Positions 1 through 8,334 of a stretch of 41,397 bases of DNA are shown here, piece after piece (within the stretch, counting starts at the first letter, position 1; each line of letters opens with the position of its first letter). The stretch lies in NCBI RefSeq assembly GCF_000444135.1, contig NZ_ATDK01000218.1:1-41397 (forward strand), written 5' to 3'. This stretch comes from Pseudomonas avellanae BPIC 631. Lineage in GTDB: Bacteria; Pseudomonadota; Gammaproteobacteria; Pseudomonadales; Pseudomonadaceae. The translations under genes and the position numbers were made by a program. The notes beneath the pieces were generated by a model, which saw nothing but the letters and a program-made list of their open reading frames with translations, was not told the origin of the DNA and did no database searches.

Positions 1-81
1 CGACGCTGGAGCGTGCGGAACGATAACCTTAACTATCGTGCGGCGCTCCGCGTCGCATGCAGTTCTGGACGCTCCGCGTCC
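1..81. repeat. REP-type palindromic repeat cluster downstream of htrB
   Basis: Two hairpins lie just past the 3' end of htrB. The compact one at 67-81 has arms GGACGC/GCGTCC with a 3-nt loop. The larger one spans about 1-56, with arms starting CGACGC and ending CGATA on the left and mirrored on the right, around a short AT-rich loop. Repeats with a GACGCGGAGCGTC core are abundant extragenic elements in P. syringae genomes. The window starts inside the repeat, so its left edge is unknown. It could also protect or terminate the htrB transcript, although there is no long T tract. Confidence 0.6.
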
Positions 82-89
82 GGTCTTTT

Positions 90-977
90 CTAGTACCAGC
101 GCGCCTCGCCCGCCGGGCGTTTCTTGAAGCGTTTCATGGTCCACATGTACTGGCTCGGGTAGGCCCGCACGTATTTCTCGACCACTTTACTCATCGCCGC
201 TGCCGAGGTTTCGGTGTCGGTGCTGTACATGGCTTCGGGAGCCGCCTCCAGCACAACCTTGTAGCCCGAACCGTCCGGCAGGCGCATGGCGTGCAGGAAC
301 ACGCCGACGGCCTTGCCGCCAGCCAGCATGTTCGGTACGAACTTGCTGGTCAACGCCTGGGTGCCGCAAAAGGGCACGAAAATACCCGCTGATTCAGCTG
401 GCTCCGGATCGGCCGGAATGCCAACCGAGCCGCCTTTGCGCACTTCCTTGATGACGCTGAGAATGCCTTCCTTGGTCGATGCTGCCACCCGGTTGCCCAA
501 CTGCACGCGCTGTTTGCGCAACAGGTCATCCACCGCTTTCAACTTGGGCGGCCGATAGAAAATGATCGGCTTGCACTGGCTGCAATAGAAGTGATTGAGC
601 ACTTCCCAGTTGCCTAGGTGACTGGTAATCCCGACTACGCCCTTGCCAGACGCCAGCGCTTCCTTGAGTACCTCAAGCCCTTCGACTTCACGCACCAGAT
701 TGATCGATTTTTGAGCAGGCCAGATCCACGCACAGGCGCTTTCGGTGAGCGTCTTGCCGATGTCCATCAGGCTGCGGCCGACGAGCTTTTCCAGCTCGGG
801 CTCGCTCAGTTCGGGGAAACACTTGGACAGGTTGATCCGCGCCACTTCACGCGAGCGGTTGGGCAGTTTCCACATCAACCAGCCGATGGTCGTGCCGACC
901 CATTGCACGGCTCGCCACGGCAGCAGCGCAAACAATCGCAACGCCCCGACCATTACGGCGCCTTTGAACTTATCCAC
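90..977 (-). CDS. htrB: Lipid A secondary (lauroyl-type) acyltransferase, HtrB/LpxL family
   Basis: This 295-residue protein belongs to the lysophospholipid acyltransferase superfamily that adds secondary acyl chains to lipid A at the inner membrane. A hydrophobic N-terminal segment (about residues 8-36) anchors it. The catalytic HX4E motif is seen as SHLGNWE, with His120 and Glu125, and the downstream substrate-binding block is GIFVPFCG (about 198-205). The start is GTG at 977, preceded by GGGAG at good spacing; a perfect DnaA box (970-978) overlaps this start codon. The gene lies 37 bp after tag on the same strand and may be co-transcribed with it. Pseudomonas carries more than one HtrB paralogue, so which acyl position this one serves cannot be told from sequence. 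Confidence 0.9.
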   Translation of the reverse strand: MDKFKGAVMVGALRLFALLPWRAVQWVGTTIGWLMWKLPNRSREVARINLSKCFPELSEPELEKLVGRSLMDIGKTLTESACAWIWPAQKSINLVREVEGLEVLKEALASGKGVVGITSHLGNWEVLNHFYCSQCKPIIFYRPPKLKAVDDLLRKQRVQLGNRVAASTKEGILSVIKEVRKGGSVGIPADPEPAESAGIFVPFCGTQALTSKFVPNMLAGGKAVGVFLHAMRLPDGSGYKVVLEAAPEAMYSTDTETSAAAMSKVVEKYVRAYPSQYMWTMKRFKKRPAGEARWY

Positions 978-978
978 A
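970..978 (+). promoter_or_regulatory. Perfect DnaA box over the htrB start
   Basis: TTATCCACA matches the DnaA consensus exactly and covers the GTG start codon of htrB on the opposite strand. DnaA bound here could in principle affect htrB expression; that is inference. Confidence 0.5.
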
Positions 979-1014
979 GATGACTCCCAGATTCTCGAGG
1001 CGGGTAGTGTAACG

Positions 1015-1566
1015 TCAGCGGCTCAGGATCGCGTACCGATCACAATCGACGGTATGGTCCATGACCATGCCGGTGGCCTGCATATAGGCATAACAGATGG
1101 TCGGGCCGACAAAGGTGAAGCCGGCTTTTTTCAGCGCCTTGCTCATCGCTTCGGCCTCGACGGTAATGGCCGGGACCTCGCTGCGATCCTTGAAATGGTT
1201 GATCTTCTGTTTGCCACCGACAAACGACCAGAGCAGGCCGACCGGGTCTTCCAGCGCCAGCCAGGCCCGCGCGTTGGTGCGCACGGCCTTGAGCTTGAGG
1301 CGGTTGCGGATGATGGTCGGATCAAGCATCAGCGCGTCGATCTCGGCATCGCTCAATTGCGCCAGCCGCTCGGCATCGAAGCCGAACAGCACCTCGCGAT
1401 AACGCGCCCGGCGCTTGAGAATCGTGATCCACGACAGACCTGCCTGGAACCCTTCGAGCAAAAGCAACTCGAAGAGCTTCTGCGCATCGCGCAGCGGCAC
1501 TCCCCACTCCTGATCGTGATAAGCGATGTACAAGGGGTCTTCGTTGCACCAAAAGCAGCGTGTCAT
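1015..1566 (-). CDS. tag: DNA-3-methyladenine glycosylase I
   Basis: This 183-residue protein has the usual length for Tag, the base-excision-repair enzyme that removes 3-methyladenine from alkylated DNA. It begins [21 protein letters not shown], the family's N-terminal signature. The zinc ligands are visible as Cys4 and His17 near the start and the MDHTVDC segment near the C-terminus. The ATG at 1566 has GGGAG 5 nt upstream. It is divergent from glyQ with a 79-bp intergenic region, and it is followed on the same strand by htrB. The order tag-glyQS is a conserved Pseudomonas arrangement. Confidence 0.95.
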   Translation of the reverse strand: MTRCFWCNEDPLYIAYHDQEWGVPLRDAQKLFELLLLEGFQAGLSWITILKRRARYREVLFGFDAERLAQLSDAEIDALMLDPTIIRNRLKLKAVRTNARAWLALEDPVGLLWSFVGGKQKINHFKDRSEVPAITVEAEAMSKALKKAGFTFVGPTICYAYMQATGMVMDHTVDCDRYAILSR

Positions 1567-1645
1567 AGGGCTCCCAGGAGTGGACGTGCGGCCGAATCGG
1601 GTATACTCCCGCTCTTTGAATCGCAGCCCAGCACAGGTGAAATTT

Positions 1646-2593
1646 GTGAGCCAGCCTACGCCAGCCGTGCGTACCTTCCAAGACTTGATCCTCGCCCTCC
1701 AGCAATATTGGGCAGAACAAGGTTGCGTGGTACTTCAGCCCTACGATATGGAAGTAGGCGCCGGCACGTTCCACACCGCCACGTTTCTGCGCGCCGTAGG
1801 CCCGGAAACCTGGAATGCCGCTTACGTACAGCCAAGCCGTCGGCCGACTGACGGCCGTTACGGCGAAAACCCGAACCGCCTTCAGCATTACTACCAGTTT
1901 CAGGTGATTCTCAAGCCGAACCCGGACAACTTCCAGGAACTGTACCTGGGCTCGCTCAAGCACATCGGCCTCGATCCGCTGGTGCATGACGTGCGTTTTG
2001 TCGAAGACAACTGGGAATCGCCGACGCTGGGCGCCTGGGGTCTGGGCTGGGAAATCTGGCTCAACGGCATGGAAGTCTCGCAGTTCACCTACTTCCAACA
2101 GGTCGGCGGCATCGAGTGCTACCCGGTGACTGGCGAAATCACCTACGGCCTCGAGCGTCTGGCGATGTACCAGCAGGGCGTGGACTCGGTCTACGACCTG
2201 GTGTGGGCTGACGGCCCGTTCGGCAAAGTGACCTACGGCGACGTGTTCCACCAGAACGAGGTGGAGCAGTCCACCTACAACTTCGAACACGCCAACGTCG
2301 ACAAACTGTTCGAACTGTTCGACTTTTACGAAAGCGAAGCCGCACGCCTGATCGAGCTGGAGCTGCCTTTGCCGGGCTACGAAATGGTCCTCAAGGCCTC
2401 GCACACCTTCAACCTGCTGGATGCCCGTCGCGCGATTTCCGTGACCGCGCGTCAGCAATACATCCTGCGCGTACGCACACTGGCCCGCTCGGTGGCTCAG
2501 GCCTACCTGCAAGCCCGGGCCCGTCTCGGCTTCCCGATGGCGCCGCCCGATCTACGCGATGAAGTGTTGGCCAAGCTGGAGGCAGCGCAATGA
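1646..2593 (+). CDS. glyQ: Glycyl-tRNA synthetase alpha subunit
   Basis: The 315-residue class II catalytic subunit of the alpha2beta2 glycyl-tRNA synthetase activates glycine with ATP and charges tRNA-Gly. Recognised family blocks are [12 protein letters not shown] near the N-terminus, [13 protein letters not shown], and the long conserved run including [19 protein letters not shown]. The start is taken as GTG at 1646 ([11 protein letters not shown]) because AGGTGA lies 5 nt upstream and the family begins there. A longer frame back to 1526 would overlap tag and has no support. The stop overlaps the glyS start in an ATGA junction (2590-2593), which implies translational coupling and equal subunit output. 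Confidence 0.97.
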   Translation: MSQPTPAVRTFQDLILALQQYWAEQGCVVLQPYDMEVGAGTFHTATFLRAVGPETWNAAYVQPSRRPTDGRYGENPNRLQHYYQFQVILKPNPDNFQELYLGSLKHIGLDPLVHDVRFVEDNWESPTLGAWGLGWEIWLNGMEVSQFTYFQQVGGIECYPVTGEITYGLERLAMYQQGVDSVYDLVWADGPFGKVTYGDVFHQNEVEQSTYNFEHANVDKLFELFDFYESEAARLIELELPLPGYEMVLKASHTFNLLDARRAISVTARQQYILRVRTLARSVAQAYLQARARLGFPMAPPDLRDEVLAKLEAAQ

Positions 2594-4644
2594 GTGCTCA
2601 AGATTTTCTGGTAGAACTGGGCACCGAAGAACTGCCACCCAAGACCCTCGTGTCTCTGGCAGATGCTTTTCTCGCCGGTATTGAAAAAGGCCTCGCGGGC
2701 GCAGGTCTGACCTACAGCGCCAAACAGGTCTACGCCGCGCCGCGTCGTCTGGCCGTGCTGATCACCGCACTGGCCACGCAACAACCGGATCGCAGCGTCA
2801 ACCTGGACGGCCCGCCGCGTCAGGCCGCGTTCGACGCTGACGGCAACCCGACTCAGGCAGCATTGGGCTTCGCCAAGAAGTGCGGCGTCGACCTGAGCGA
2901 AATCGATCAGAGCGGCCCGAAACTGCGCTACAGCCAGACTATTCTCGGCAAGCCGACCACCTCGCTGCTGCCGACCATTGTCGAAGACTCGCTGAACGAC
3001 CTGCCGATTGCCAAGCGCATGCGCTGGGGTGCTCGCAAGGAAGAGTTCGTAAGGCCGACCCAGTGGCTGGTGATGCTGTTCGGCGATCAGGTGGTTGACT
3101 GCACGATTCTCGCCCAGAGCGCCGGTCGTCATTCTCGCGGCCACCGCTTCCATCACCCGGAAGACGTGCGTATTTCTTCGCCTGCCGGCTACCTCAGCGA
3201 CCTGCGCGCGGCTCACGTACTGGCCGACTTCAACGAACGTCGCCAGATCATCAGCAAGCGCGTCGAAGAGCTGGCCAGCCAACAGGAAGGCACCGCCATC
3301 GTGCCGCCAAGCCTGCTGGACGAAGTGGCCGGGCTGGTCGAATGGCCGGTTCCGCTGGTGTGTTCGTTCGAAGAGCGTTTCCTTGATGTGCCTCAGGAAG
3401 CCCTGATCACCACCATGCAGGACAACCAGAAGTATTTCTGCCTGCTGGATGCCGACGGCAAGTTGCTGCCGCGCTTCATCACGGTGGCCAACATCGAGAG
3501 CAAGGACCCGGCCCAGATCATCGCCGGTAACGAGAAAGTGGTTCGCCCACGCCTGACCGACGCCGAGTTCTTCTTCAAGCAGGACAAGAAGCAGAAGCTG
3601 GAAACCTTCAACGATCGCCTGAAAAACGTCGTGTTCCAGGCCCAGTTGGGCAGCGTATTCGACAAGGCCGAGCGCGTCTCCAAGCTTGCCGCCTACATCG
3701 CACCCCGCATCGGCGGCGACGCCCAGCGTGCGGCGCGTGCCGGGCTGTTGTCCAAGTGCGACCTGTCGAGTGAAATGGTTGGCGAGTTCCCGGAAATGCA
3801 GGGCATCGCCGGTTACTACTACGCCAAGGCCGATGGCGAGGCAGAAGATGTCGCGCTGGCGCTCAACGAGCAGTACATGCCACGTGGCGCAGGTGCTGAG
3901 CTGCCGACCACGCTGACCGGTGCGGCAGTTGCCATCGCTGACAAGCTCGACACCCTGGTCGGTATTTTTGGTATCGGCATGCTGCCCACCGGCAGCAAAG
4001 ACCCGTATGCCTTGCGTCGTGCGGCGCTGGGCATCCTGCGGATCCTGATCGAGAAGAAGCTGGACCTGAACCTGGTCGAGACCGTGAAGTTCGCGGTCAC
4101 GCAGTTCGGTGCCAAGGTCAAGCCCGCGGGCCTGGCAGAGCAGGTGCTGGAGTTCATTTTCGACCGTCTGCGTGCGCGTTACGAAGACGAAGGCGTCGAA
4201 GTGGCCGTGTACCTCTCGGTGCGTGCCTTGCAACCCGCCTCGGCGCTTGATTTCGATCAGCGCGTTCAGGCGGTGCAGGCTTTCCGCAAACTCCCGCAAG
4301 CCGCCGCACTGGCTGCCGTGAACAAGCGCGTATCGAACCTGCTGAGCAAGGCCGAGGGCAGCATCGCCCAGACCGTCGAGCCCAAGTACTTCGACAACGC
4401 CAACGAGTTCTCGCTGTACTCGGCAATCCAGCAGGCTGATCATGCGGTCCAGCCAATGGCTGCCGAGCGTCAGTACAGCGAATCGCTGGCGCGTCTGGCG
4501 ATGCTGCGGGAGCCGGTCGATGCGTTCTTTGAAGCGGTGATGGTCAACGCGGAAGACGCCAATGTGCGCGCCAACCGTTATGCCTTGTTGGCGCGCTTGC
4601 GCGGCCTGTTCCTCGGCGTTGCCGATATCTCGCTGCTGGGCTGA
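2590..4644 (+). CDS. glyS: Glycyl-tRNA synthetase beta subunit
   Basis: The 684-residue beta subunit provides tRNA recognition for the GlyQ/GlyS heterotetramer. It starts [18 protein letters not shown], the family signature, and has the usual length. The C-terminal third (from about residue 560) is the DALR-like anticodon-binding region, including [11 protein letters not shown]. Translation is coupled to glyQ through the ATGA overlap. gmhB starts 13 bp after its stop. A very long antisense reading frame across this gene is a composition effect and is not annotated. Confidence 0.97.
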   Translation: MSAQDFLVELGTEELPPKTLVSLADAFLAGIEKGLAGAGLTYSAKQVYAAPRRLAVLITALATQQPDRSVNLDGPPRQAAFDADGNPTQAALGFAKKCGVDLSEIDQSGPKLRYSQTILGKPTTSLLPTIVEDSLNDLPIAKRMRWGARKEEFVRPTQWLVMLFGDQVVDCTILAQSAGRHSRGHRFHHPEDVRISSPAGYLSDLRAAHVLADFNERRQIISKRVEELASQQEGTAIVPPSLLDEVAGLVEWPVPLVCSFEERFLDVPQEALITTMQDNQKYFCLLDADGKLLPRFITVANIESKDPAQIIAGNEKVVRPRLTDAEFFFKQDKKQKLETFNDRLKNVVFQAQLGSVFDKAERVSKLAAYIAPRIGGDAQRAARAGLLSKCDLSSEMVGEFPEMQGIAGYYYAKADGEAEDVALALNEQYMPRGAGAELPTTLTGAAVAIADKLDTLVGIFGIGMLPTGSKDPYALRRAALGILRILIEKKLDLNLVETVKFAVTQFGAKVKPAGLAEQVLEFIFDRLRARYEDEGVEVAVYLSVRALQPASALDFDQRVQAVQAFRKLPQAAALAAVNKRVSNLLSKAEGSIAQTVEPKYFDNANEFSLYSAIQQADHAVQPMAAERQYSESLARLAMLREPVDAFFEAVMVNAEDANVRANRYALLARLRGLFLGVADISLLG

Positions 4645-4657
4645 CAAGGGGACGCTG

Positions 4658-5209
4658 TTGAAACTGCTGATACTTGACCGGGATGGCGTGATCAATCACG
4701 ACTCCGACGCCTACATCAAGTCGGTTGAGGAGTGGATACCCATTCCTGGCTCGGTCGAGGCCATCGCAGAGCTGAGCAAGGCCGGCTGGACGGTGGCCAT
4801 CGCCACCAACCAGTCGGGCATTGCCCGAGGTTATTACGACCTGGCCACCCTGGACGCCATGCACGCGCGCTTGCGCACGCTGGTGGCAGAGCAGGGTGGC
4901 GAGGTTGGTTTGATCGTCTATTGTCCGCATGGGCCAGACGATGGCTGTGACTGTCGCAAACCCAAACCCGGCATGCTCCAGGCCATTGCCCGACACTACT
5001 CGGCAGACCTGAAGGGCCTGTGGTTCGTGGGCGATAGCAAAGGTGACCTGCAAGCCGCGCTGGCCGTCGATGCTCAGCCTGTGCTGGTGTTGACCGGCAA
5101 AGGCCGCAAGACGATGAACGGCGAAGTGCCGACAGGTACGCTGATTTTTGACGATCTGGCGGCAGTTGCCGCAGAACTTATCCACACTAGCGCTTCACTG
5201 AACAACTGA
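4658..5209 (+). CDS. gmhB: D-glycero-beta-D-manno-heptose-1,7-bisphosphate 7-phosphatase
   Basis: This HAD-family phosphatase (183 residues) of the ADP-heptose pathway supplies heptose for the LPS inner core. The nucleophile motif DRDGV gives Asp7 and Asp9. Motif II is TNQSG (50-54), the zinc loop has Cys89, His91, Cys97 and Cys99, and motif IV is GDSKGD (125-130). The start is TTG at 4658: AGGGGA ends 5 nt upstream and the protein then begins MKLLILDRDG, as expected for the family. The open frame extends upstream into glyS but without support. A perfect DnaA box lies within the 3' end (5178-5186). It is read in a glyQS-gmhB-plsC cluster. Confidence 0.93.
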   Translation: MKLLILDRDGVINHDSDAYIKSVEEWIPIPGSVEAIAELSKAGWTVAIATNQSGIARGYYDLATLDAMHARLRTLVAEQGGEVGLIVYCPHGPDDGCDCRKPKPGMLQAIARHYSADLKGLWFVGDSKGDLQAALAVDAQPVLVLTGKGRKTMNGEVPTGTLIFDDLAAVAAELIHTSASLNN

Positions 5210-5236
5210 CCTTCCAGGTTCAGGACGCTCAAGGAG

Positions 5237-5250
5237 CGGGCACCTGCCCG
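5237..5250 (+). promoter_or_regulatory. Hairpin between SD-like sequence and plsC start
   Basis: A perfect hairpin (CGGGCA, CC, TGCCCG) immediately follows AAGGAG (5231-5236), and the plsC ATG lies 16 nt beyond it. Folding would shorten the effective distance from the Shine-Dalgarno sequence to the start codon. The structure is seen directly; a role in translation is inference. Confidence 0.4.
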
Positions 5251-5266
5251 TACGGTAAACGTAACT

Positions 5267-6037
5267 ATGTCGATCATGCAGGCAATCAGGACCTTCATCT
5301 TTTACCTGTTGCTGGGCACCAGCTCGTTGCTGTGGTGCACCTTGAGCTTTTTCATCGCGCCGTTTCTGCCGTTCAAGGCCCGCTATCGCTTTATCAATGT
5401 CTACTGGTGCCGCTGCGCACTGTGGCTGACACGGGTGTTCCTGAACATCAAGGTAGAAGTGACCGGCGCAGACAACGTTCCGACAACGCCGTGCGTGATC
5501 ATCTCCAACCATCAAAGCACGTGGGAAACCTTCTTTCTGTCGGCGTATTTCGAGCCGCTGAGCCAGGTCCTCAAGCGTGAGTTGCTGTACGTGCCCTTCT
5601 TCGGCTGGGCGATGGCCATGCTGCGCCCCATCGCCATCGACCGTGACAACCCGAAGGCTGCACTCAGGGAAATCGCCAAGAAGGGCGACGAATTGCTCAA
5701 GGACGGCGTCTGGGTGCTGATCTTCCCGGAAGGCACACGCGTGCCTTACGGCCAGGTAGGCAAGTTCTCGCGTGGCGGCACGGCACTGGCGGTCAACGCC
5801 GACCTGCCGGTTCTGCCTATTGCTCACAACGCAGGCAAACACTGGCCTCGCGATGGCTGGGGGAAGAAGCCAGGCACTATTCAGGTGGTCATCGGCGAAC
5901 CGATGTACGCAGAAGGTACAGGCCCGCGCGCCATTGCTGCGTTGAACGAGCGCGTTCAGACCTGGAATGAGGACACACAACGCGCAATGGGCTCACCGGT
6001 TGCACCGACGACAAGCACCGAAAAAGTCCCGGCGTGA
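5267..6037 (+). CDS. plsC: 1-acyl-sn-glycerol-3-phosphate acyltransferase (PlsC-like)
   Basis: This 256-residue inner-membrane enzyme converts lysophosphatidic acid to phosphatidic acid in phospholipid synthesis. There is an N-terminal membrane segment (about residues 8-33). Motif I is NHQSTWE (81-87), giving HX4E rather than the HX4D of E. coli PlsC. Motif III is FPEGTR (153-158), and PIAID lies at 121-125. The ATG at 5267 is the first in frame; no good ribosome-binding site sits at normal spacing, because AAGGAG is 30 nt away with a hairpin in between. The gene ends the glyQS-gmhB-plsC cluster and converges on the AraC-type gene across a shared terminator. Confidence 0.92.
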   Translation: MSIMQAIRTFIFYLLLGTSSLLWCTLSFFIAPFLPFKARYRFINVYWCRCALWLTRVFLNIKVEVTGADNVPTTPCVIISNHQSTWETFFLSAYFEPLSQVLKRELLYVPFFGWAMAMLRPIAIDRDNPKAALREIAKKGDELLKDGVWVLIFPEGTRVPYGQVGKFSRGGTALAVNADLPVLPIAHNAGKHWPRDGWGKKPGTIQVVIGEPMYAEGTGPRAIAALNERVQTWNEDTQRAMGSPVAPTTSTEKVPA

Positions 6038-6040
6038 TTT

Positions 6041-6049
6041 TGTGGATAA
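6041..6049 (-). promoter_or_regulatory. Perfect DnaA box after plsC
   Basis: TGTGGATAA, the reverse of TTATCCACA, begins 4 nt past the plsC stop codon in the gap before the terminator. Confidence 0.5.
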
Positions 6050-6163
6050 CCTGTGCACGGAATTCTGAAAAAATCCAAAAATGGCGTTTAACCTGTTAAT
6101 TCCTATACATATTTCTGTTAGCCATAAAAGCACGTAAAACGTGCATAAGTTTTGGTGATGTAC

Positions 6164-6196
6164 AAAAAACCGACCTCGACAGGGTCGGTTTTTTTT
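6164..6196. terminator. Bidirectional rho-independent terminator
   Basis: A 7-bp stem (ACCGACC/GGTCGGT, 6169-6175 with 6183-6189) is flanked by an A run on the left and a T run on the right, so it can stop transcription in both directions. It lies between the convergent plsC and AraC-type genes. Confidence 0.9.
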
Positions 6197-6207
6197 GTTC
6201 AAGGCCT

Positions 6208-7155
6208 CTAGCGAGATACGACTGTCCGATACTCCCGCGCAGTCAATCCGTACCGTTGACGAAACACCCTGCTGAAGTACGCCACATCGCTGAATCCCCA
6301 GCGCCAGGCGATCTCGCTGATCTGCCGATTGACCAGCAGTGGTTCGCGCAAATCGTTGGCGCAGTGTTGCAACCGTGAAGACAGCAGGTACCGACCGAAC
6401 GATGTCTCCTCGTCGTGAAAAAGGCTGTTGAGGTAGCGAGTGCTTATTCCGAACCGGGCGCTGACGCAGGGGAGGGTAAGCGTTGTATCTGTCAGGTTGG
6501 ACTGAATGTGGTCTTTGATGCGCAGCAGAAGGGCGCTGCGCTTCGAGCCCTGTGCCTGTCCTTTGACCCGCTCGGACAGCGCCATTGCCAGCAGGTCCAG
6601 CCCTTGCTCAGTTATCCGAACTTGCTGTGTTTCACCCACTCGATTCTCGAGGGCGGCAAGGCCGGTGAAAAAGTCGAACACCAATCCATTTAGCGGGTTA
6701 TCGCGAGACATTGATAACGCCGTCAGATACTCAAGATTGCACAGGCGCTGTTGCAGACTCTTGCGCGGGATTTGCACCACGGTCTGCCTGAATGCACTGC
6801 CGAAGTGCAGCCGGTAAGGGCGACGAGTGTCATAGATAGCAAAGTCGCCGACCTCCAATATTGCTTCGCGCCCCTCTTGGGAAACCTGCGCCCTGCCTTC
6901 AAGCGCCAGACTCACCAGCACAAATTCATCGTCGCTGCGGGAAATTCGCGCGGCGTCGCGAACAACGGTTTGCCTGCAAGCCTGTACGTCAACCAATGAC
7001 AGCGTAGCGATGCTGTGCGAGCGCAGCCGGCCCTGGAAGTTATTCCGATCCGAAAAGGCGCAGCTCAGCGGTACAAAGGTATTGCACACCACCTCTTGCC
7101 AGAACTCTGCTCGTTCTCGCGCTGCAATATTGTCGGTATCGAAAAAGATGCTCAT
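6208..7155 (-). CDS. AraC-family transcriptional regulator, likely controls the nitrilase/aldoxime dehydratase operon
   Basis: This 315-residue protein has an N-terminal AraC-binding-like ligand domain (about residues 20-190) and a C-terminal double helix-turn-helix domain (about 215-312) that includes SARFGISTRYLNSLF and ISEIAWRWGFSDVAYFSRVFR. The chosen start, ATG at 7155 (MSIFFDTDN), has AGGTTGA upstream; a longer frame to 7212 is possible. It is divergent from the nitrilase gene, the usual layout for an operon-specific activator, and AraC-type regulators are known beside other bacterial aldoxime dehydratase/nitrilase genes. The effector is unknown; an aldoxime or nitrile is the obvious guess. 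Confidence 0.88.
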   Translation of the reverse strand: MSIFFDTDNIAARERAEFWQEVVCNTFVPLSCAFSDRNNFQGRLRSHSIATLSLVDVQACRQTVVRDAARISRSDDEFVLVSLALEGRAQVSQEGREAILEVGDFAIYDTRRPYRLHFGSAFRQTVVQIPRKSLQQRLCNLEYLTALSMSRDNPLNGLVFDFFTGLAALENRVGETQQVRITEQGLDLLAMALSERVKGQAQGSKRSALLLRIKDHIQSNLTDTTLTLPCVSARFGISTRYLNSLFHDEETSFGRYLLSSRLQHCANDLREPLLVNRQISEIAWRWGFSDVAYFSRVFRQRYGLTAREYRTVVSR

Positions 7156-7214
7156 CGCGTTCAACCTGCACTTCGATGCTTCAAGCCTTTCGCCATGCAA
7201 GTCTGAAACCACTC

Positions 7215-7274
7215 CTGCCGGTCAGTGCACGGCAGTCAAAAAGCGGTTCCTTTTCGTCCTAATACCACTGCCGG
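7215..7274. promoter_or_regulatory. Candidate regulator-binding repeats between the AraC-type gene and nitrilase
   Basis: CTGCCGG occurs at 7215-7221 and again at 7268-7274, 53 bp apart (about five helical turns), each preceded by a CCAC motif. The first copy is also the left arm of an inverted repeat, CTGCCG/CGGCAG, spaced by 9 nt (7215-7235). AraC-family activators commonly bind direct repeats next to the promoter. No clear -10 and -35 boxes are visible for the operon. Assignment is by position only. Confidence 0.35.
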
Positions 7275-7322
7275 AAAAGCCAATAGCCTGTGGCCATCTA
7301 CCCGCCATTTGAGCTTATGACT

Positions 7323-8333
7323 ATGAAAACGCCACTGAAAGTTGCCTGCGTACAGGCCGCGCCCGTGTTCCTGAATCTGGACGCCACGGTAGACAAGACC
7401 ATAGCCCTGATCGAGCAGGCAGCGGCCGCCGGAGCCGGTCTGATTGCATTCCCCGAGACGTGGATTCCGGGCTACCCGTGGTTTTTGTGGCTGGACGCAC
7501 CGGCCTGGAACATGCCGTTGGTGCATCGCTATCACCAGCAGTCTCTGGTGCTGGACAGTGCTCAGGCACGACGCATCAGTGATGCAGCTCGTCAGCACGG
7601 TATCTACGTGGTGCTGGGTTACAGCGAGCGCAGCAAGGCTTCGCTGTATATCGGTCAGTGGATCATCGACGATCAAGGCGAAACCGTTGGCACGCGACGC
7701 AAGCTCAAGGCGACGCATGTAGAACGTACATTGTTTGGCGAAGGCGACGGGGCATCATTGCGACCCTTTGAAACACCTGTAGGCGTACTGGGTGCCCTTT
7801 GCTGCTGGGAGCACCTGCAACCGCTCTCGAAATACGCCATGTACGCGCAGAACGAACAGATTCACGTAGCCGCCTGGCCCAGCTTCAGCCTGTACCAGAA
7901 CGCCACCCGCGCACTTGGCCCCGAGGTCAATACGGCTGCTTCACGCGTTTATGCCGCAGAAGGGCAGTGCTTCGTCATTGCACCGTGCGCAGTGGTCTCT
8001 CCGGAAATGATCGAGATGCTCTGTGACAGCGATGCCAAACGTAGCTTGCTGCAAGCCGGCGGCGGGAATGCACGCATCTTTGGCCCGGACGGAAGCGACC
8101 TCGCCACCCCGTTGGGCGAGCATGAAGAAGGCCTGCTTTACGCAACACTTGATCCTGCCGCATTGATCTTCGCCAAAGTCGCGGCCGACCCGGCAGGGCA
8201 CTACTCGCGCCCCGACGTCACACGCCTGATGTTCAACCCCAATCCCAACCCTTGCGTGGTGGAACTGCCTGGCCTGCCAATTGGCAGCGAGGTTGCCGAG
8301 CCGACTCAGCCAGTCATTGCGATGGAGGTGTGA
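7323..8333 (+). CDS. nitA: Nitrilase (arylacetonitrilase type)
   Basis: This carbon-nitrogen hydrolase converts a nitrile to its carboxylic acid plus ammonia. Numbered from the ATG at 7323 (336 residues), the catalytic triad is Glu45 in FPETW, Lys127 in RRKLKATHVER and Cys161 in LCCWEHLQPLSKYAMY. The spacing of Lys and Cys matches characterised nitrilases, and the overall sequence is closest in style to arylacetonitrilases. An ATG at 7317 would add two residues; neither start has a strong ribosome-binding site. As I recall, P. syringae pv. syringae B728a has a nitrilase that makes indole-3-acetic acid from indole-3-acetonitrile, and this gene is probably its equivalent. The next gene starts 1 nt after its stop. 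Confidence 0.93.
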   Translation: MKTPLKVACVQAAPVFLNLDATVDKTIALIEQAAAAGAGLIAFPETWIPGYPWFLWLDAPAWNMPLVHRYHQQSLVLDSAQARRISDAARQHGIYVVLGYSERSKASLYIGQWIIDDQGETVGTRRKLKATHVERTLFGEGDGASLRPFETPVGVLGALCCWEHLQPLSKYAMYAQNEQIHVAAWPSFSLYQNATRALGPEVNTAASRVYAAEGQCFVIAPCAVVSPEMIEMLCDSDAKRSLLQAGGGNARIFGPDGSDLATPLGEHEEGLLYATLDPAALIFAKVAADPAGHYSRPDVTRLMFNPNPNPCVVELPGLPIGSEVAEPTQPVIAMEV

Positions 8334-8334
8334 C

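Noticed and set aside
3883..3892. GCCACGTGGC palindrome in glyS, considered as a parS site
   Set aside because: It lacks the TTC/GAA flanks of the 16-bp parS sequence; only the central CCACGTGG matches.
2503..4695. 730-codon open frame antisense to glyS
   Set aside because: It is a shadow of glyS produced by high GC at third positions; the glyS frame encodes a clear full-length family member and the antisense protein shows no domain pattern.
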